This document shows, piece by piece, positions 41,982 through 43,968 of a DNA stretch of 43,968 bases (its first letter is position 1; every line of letters begins with the position of its first letter). Below the pieces are notes generated by a model. The model searched no databases. It was not told where the DNA came from and saw nothing but the letters and a program-made list of their open reading frames with translations. Source of the DNA: Verrucomicrobiota bacterium. GTDB lineage: Bacteria > Verrucomicrobiota > Verrucomicrobiia > Chthoniobacterales > UBA10450. The stretch is from the NCBI GenBank assembly GCA_003218885.1, contig QHOV01000095.1, forward strand, positions 1-43,968, given 5' to 3'. The translations under genes were made by a program, and so were the position numbers.

Positions 41982-42057
41982 ATCGCGTGTCGGAACTTAA
42001 CTGGCCGAAGCGATTGGCCCGTGTCCATCCTCTTAGCGATCGCAATTGAACGCTTGG

Positions 42058-42264
42058 TCAGCGCTCCAGATCGAATGTGACTTTGGCGTTAATGCGATAG
42101 TTGCTGATTTTTCCGTTGTCCACTTCGACCGTGAACTCCTTGATGTAGAGCGAACGAATATTCCGCAACGTTTTGGACGCTTCATCTACCGCGCCCTGCG
42201 CGGCGTCTTCCCAACTCTTCGGCGATTGCGACATCAGCTCGATAACTTTAACAACTTTTGCCAT
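42058..42264 (-). CDS. Dodecin-family flavin-binding protein
   Basis: A 68-residue protein with the dodecin signature KVIELMSQSPKSWEDAAQGAVDEASKTLRNI and a C-terminal strand EVDNGKISNYRINAKVTFDLE. Dodecins form hollow dodecamers that store or buffer flavins (riboflavin, FMN); the Trp in SWEDA stacks on the ring system. The length is typical. AGGAGG lies 9 nt upstream of the ATG, by far the strongest Shine-Dalgarno match in the window, which suggests high expression. Confidence 0.93.
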   Translation of the reverse strand: MAKVVKVIELMSQSPKSWEDAAQGAVDEASKTLRNIRSLYIKEFTVEVDNGKISNYRINAKVTFDLER

Positions 42265-42370
42265 GACGATTATCCTCCTTTCCTCATTTATCGCGGATCA
42301 CCTCTGCATCGCGCGTTTGGGGAACAATCGAAATGATTGATTGAAACGATGAAATGTTGAAGCGATGGAG

Positions 42371-42421
42371 GTAGGGGCGGTTCACCTGAACCGCCTGGGC
42401 GGTTGTGGTCAATTGCCCTAC
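42371..42421. repeat. Family A bracketed element upstream of glgB
   Basis: GTAGGG (42371-42376) and CCCTAC (42416-42421) bracket a perfect hairpin GGCGGTTCA/TGAACCGCC (42376-42384, 42387-42395). It ends 17 bp before the glgB ATG, so its folding could affect translation. Confidence 0.6.
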
Positions 42422-42438
42422 CGTTTTAACAGAACATA

Positions 42439-43968
42439 ATGAAACGTTTTGAGATCGCGGGATTGCCGTCTGATGAAGTGAAGAACTTCGTCGCAGGAAC
42501 CCATTCCGATCCCTTCCGCGTGTTGGGCCCGCACCGGGTTGGCGACGATTTGGAGATCCGCGTCTTTCGTCCGGACGCGCGCAAGATCGAGATCGTGCTG
42601 GATCGAGATCCGGAGGAGCCGATCGCAGCGCAGAAGGTTCAGCAGGACGGGTTCTTTTGCGCGACCGTCCTAGGCGCGACGCGTGATCTTCCGTACCATC
42701 TCCGTGTCACTGCCTGGGACGGCTCGCAGCAGCTCACGCGGGATCCGTATCAGTACGGGCCGATCATGGGCGAAGTCGATGTGCATCTCTTCACTGAAGG
42801 GCAACACTGGAAAATTTACGAAAAGTTTGGCGCGCATTTGCGCACCATTGGCGATGCGACTGGCGTTTATTTCGCGGTGTGGGCGCCTAACGCGCAGCGC
42901 GTCAGCGTAGTTGGTGATTTCAACGATTGGGATGGCCGGGTCAATCCGATGCGCAAACTCATCGGCAGCGGTGTGTGGGAATTATTTTTGCCCGGGATCA
43001 AGCAAGGCGCGCACTACAAATTTGAAATCCGCACGCAGACAGGCGCGGTGCTGCTCAAGAGCGATCCGTTCGCGTTTTTCAATCAGCACGGCAAATCGAC
43101 CGCATCCATGGTGTACGATCTGGAACGTTACGTTTGGAACGATGCTGCGTGGATGGAATCGCGCCGGACGCGGGATTGGCCGAAGAGCGCCATCAGCACT
43201 TACGAAGTCCACCTCGGCTCGTGGCGTCGCAAAACTGAAGAGGGAAATCGCCAACTGAGTTATCTCGAACTCGCCGACGAGTTGCTGCCGTATGTGCTAG
43301 AGATGGGTTACACGCATATTGAGCTGTTGCCGGTTGCCGAGCATCCCTTCGAAGGTTCCTGGGGTTACCAGGTCACAAATTATTACGCGCCGACCAGCCG
43401 GTTCGGTCCGCCTGACGACTTCCGCCATTTCATCGATAAATGTCATCAGGCGGGCACCGGCGTGATCATGGATTGGGTGCCCGCGCATTTTCCAAAGGAC
43501 GCACACGCCTTGGCCGAATTTGATGGCACCGATCTCTACGAGCACATGGACCCGCGCCAGGGCGAGCAACAGGATTGGGGCACGCTCATTTTCAATTTTG
43601 GCCGCAACGAGGTGCGCAATTTTCTCATCGGCAATGCGCTCTTCTGGCTCGACAAATATCACGTCGATGGCCTACGCGTGGACGCCGTGGCGTCGATGCT
43701 TTACCTCGACTATTCGCGGAAGCCCGGCCAATGGATTCCAAACGTTTACGGCGGCCGCGAGAATCTCGACGCCATCTATTTTCTGAAACGTTTCAACGAA
43801 GTTTGTTACGAGCGTTTCCCCGGAATTATGACTATCGCCGAGGAATCAACCGACTGGCCCGGCGTATCGCGTCCGACTTACCTCGGCGGACTCGGGTTCG
43901 GGTTCAAATGGAACATGGGCTGGATGCACGATTTCCTGCAATACATGAGCATCGACCCGATCTACCGG
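42439..43968 (+). CDS. glgB: 1,4-alpha-glucan branching enzyme, partial
   Basis: Runs off the right edge, so it is not in the ORF track. From ATG 42439 the frame is open for 510 codons. It forms alpha-1,6 branches in glycogen. N-terminal beta modules: [20 protein letters not shown] (first) and [25 protein letters not shown] (CBM48). The GH13 catalytic domain has [55 protein letters not shown], nucleophile Asp in [16 protein letters not shown] and acid Glu in [11 protein letters not shown]. About 200 C-terminal residues are missing. Together with glgP this indicates glycogen metabolism. Confidence 0.95.
   Translation, partial: MKRFEIAGLPSDEVKNFVAGTHSDPFRVLGPHRVGDDLEIRVFRPDARKIEIVLDRDPEEPIAAQKVQQDGFFCATVLGATRDLPYHLRVTAWDGSQQLTRDPYQYGPIMGEVDVHLFTEGQHWKIYEKFGAHLRTIGDATGVYFAVWAPNAQRVSVVGDFNDWDGRVNPMRKLIGSGVWELFLPGIKQGAHYKFEIRTQTGAVLLKSDPFAFFNQHGKSTASMVYDLERYVWNDAAWMESRRTRDWPKSAISTYEVHLGSWRRKTEEGNRQLSYLELADELLPYVLEMGYTHIELLPVAEHPFEGSWGYQVTNYYAPTSRFGPPDDFRHFIDKCHQAGTGVIMDWVPAHFPKDAHALAEFDGTDLYEHMDPRQGEQQDWGTLIFNFGRNEVRNFLIGNALFWLDKYHVDGLRVDAVASMLYLDYSRKPGQWIPNVYGGRENLDAIYFLKRFNEVCYERFPGIMTIAEESTDWPGVSRPTYLGGLGFGFKWNMGWMHDFLQYMSIDPIYR

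Overview
This window looks like a piece of a Verrucomicrobiota chromosome, most likely a soil-type Spartobacteria/Chthoniobacterales relative. The grounds are the gene mix rather than any marker RNA: an ECF-type sigma factor next to a Ser/Thr kinase fused to TolB-like and TPR regions, a prepilin-type H-X9-DG-like protein, many TPR proteins, and generally weak Shine-Dalgarno sequences. No rRNA or tRNA gene was seen, so the placement is an inference. Genes are densely packed on both strands, and no transposase, phage or CRISPR array was found.

Layout. 1-5.2 kb: a GIN-domain lipoprotein running off the left edge, a secreted protein of unknown function, a type I phosphodiesterase, and an HTTM membrane protein with a small membrane partner. 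5.2-13.7 kb is a signalling block: a small secreted protein with a 20-residue duplication, a Ser/Thr kinase-TolB-TPR protein, an ECF sigma factor, a 7TM histidine kinase overlapping its NarL-type response regulator, and a second NarL-type regulator whose receiver has lost the phosphoacceptor Asp. 13.8-27.9 kb is mostly housekeeping: glycogen phosphorylase, rhomboid protease, DsbA-fold protein, IF-3 (apparently without an AUG/GUG/UUG start), TPR protein, YmdB-type phosphodiesterase, cell-wall amidase, a short AroB, a prepilin-like protein, DUF4870, HolA and a frameshifted UvrB. 28-33 kb holds two paralogous membrane-anchored TolB/TPR proteins, an NTF2-like secreted protein and an M50 protease. 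33.3-37.8 kb is a minus-strand run of TPR protein, secreted protein, amidase and Nnr repair enzyme. 37.9-44 kb has an ACT protein, VOC protein, lysS, a chimeric adhesin-like surface protein, dodecin and the start of glgB.

The most unusual theme is intergenic. At least four families of short structured repeats recur between genes. Several are built alike: complementary outer ends (TGTAGCC...GGCTACA, GGTAGGG...CCCTACC, GTGGGAG...CTCCCAC) enclose one or two hairpins. Loop sequences are conserved within a family while stem bases change in compensated pairs, and the second hairpin often carries the reverse complement of the first loop. Some copies supply stop codons or C-terminal tails to neighbouring genes. 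Tandem 7-8 bp CGTTRAA-type arrays form a further class.

Points for re-reading: three paralogous TolB/TPR sensors (one kinase-fused); UvrB with a lineage-type insertion and a one-base frame break; an N-terminally short AroB; a phosphorylation-dead response regulator; and a surface protein joining 17-residue adhesin-head repeats to a BclA-like C-terminal domain.
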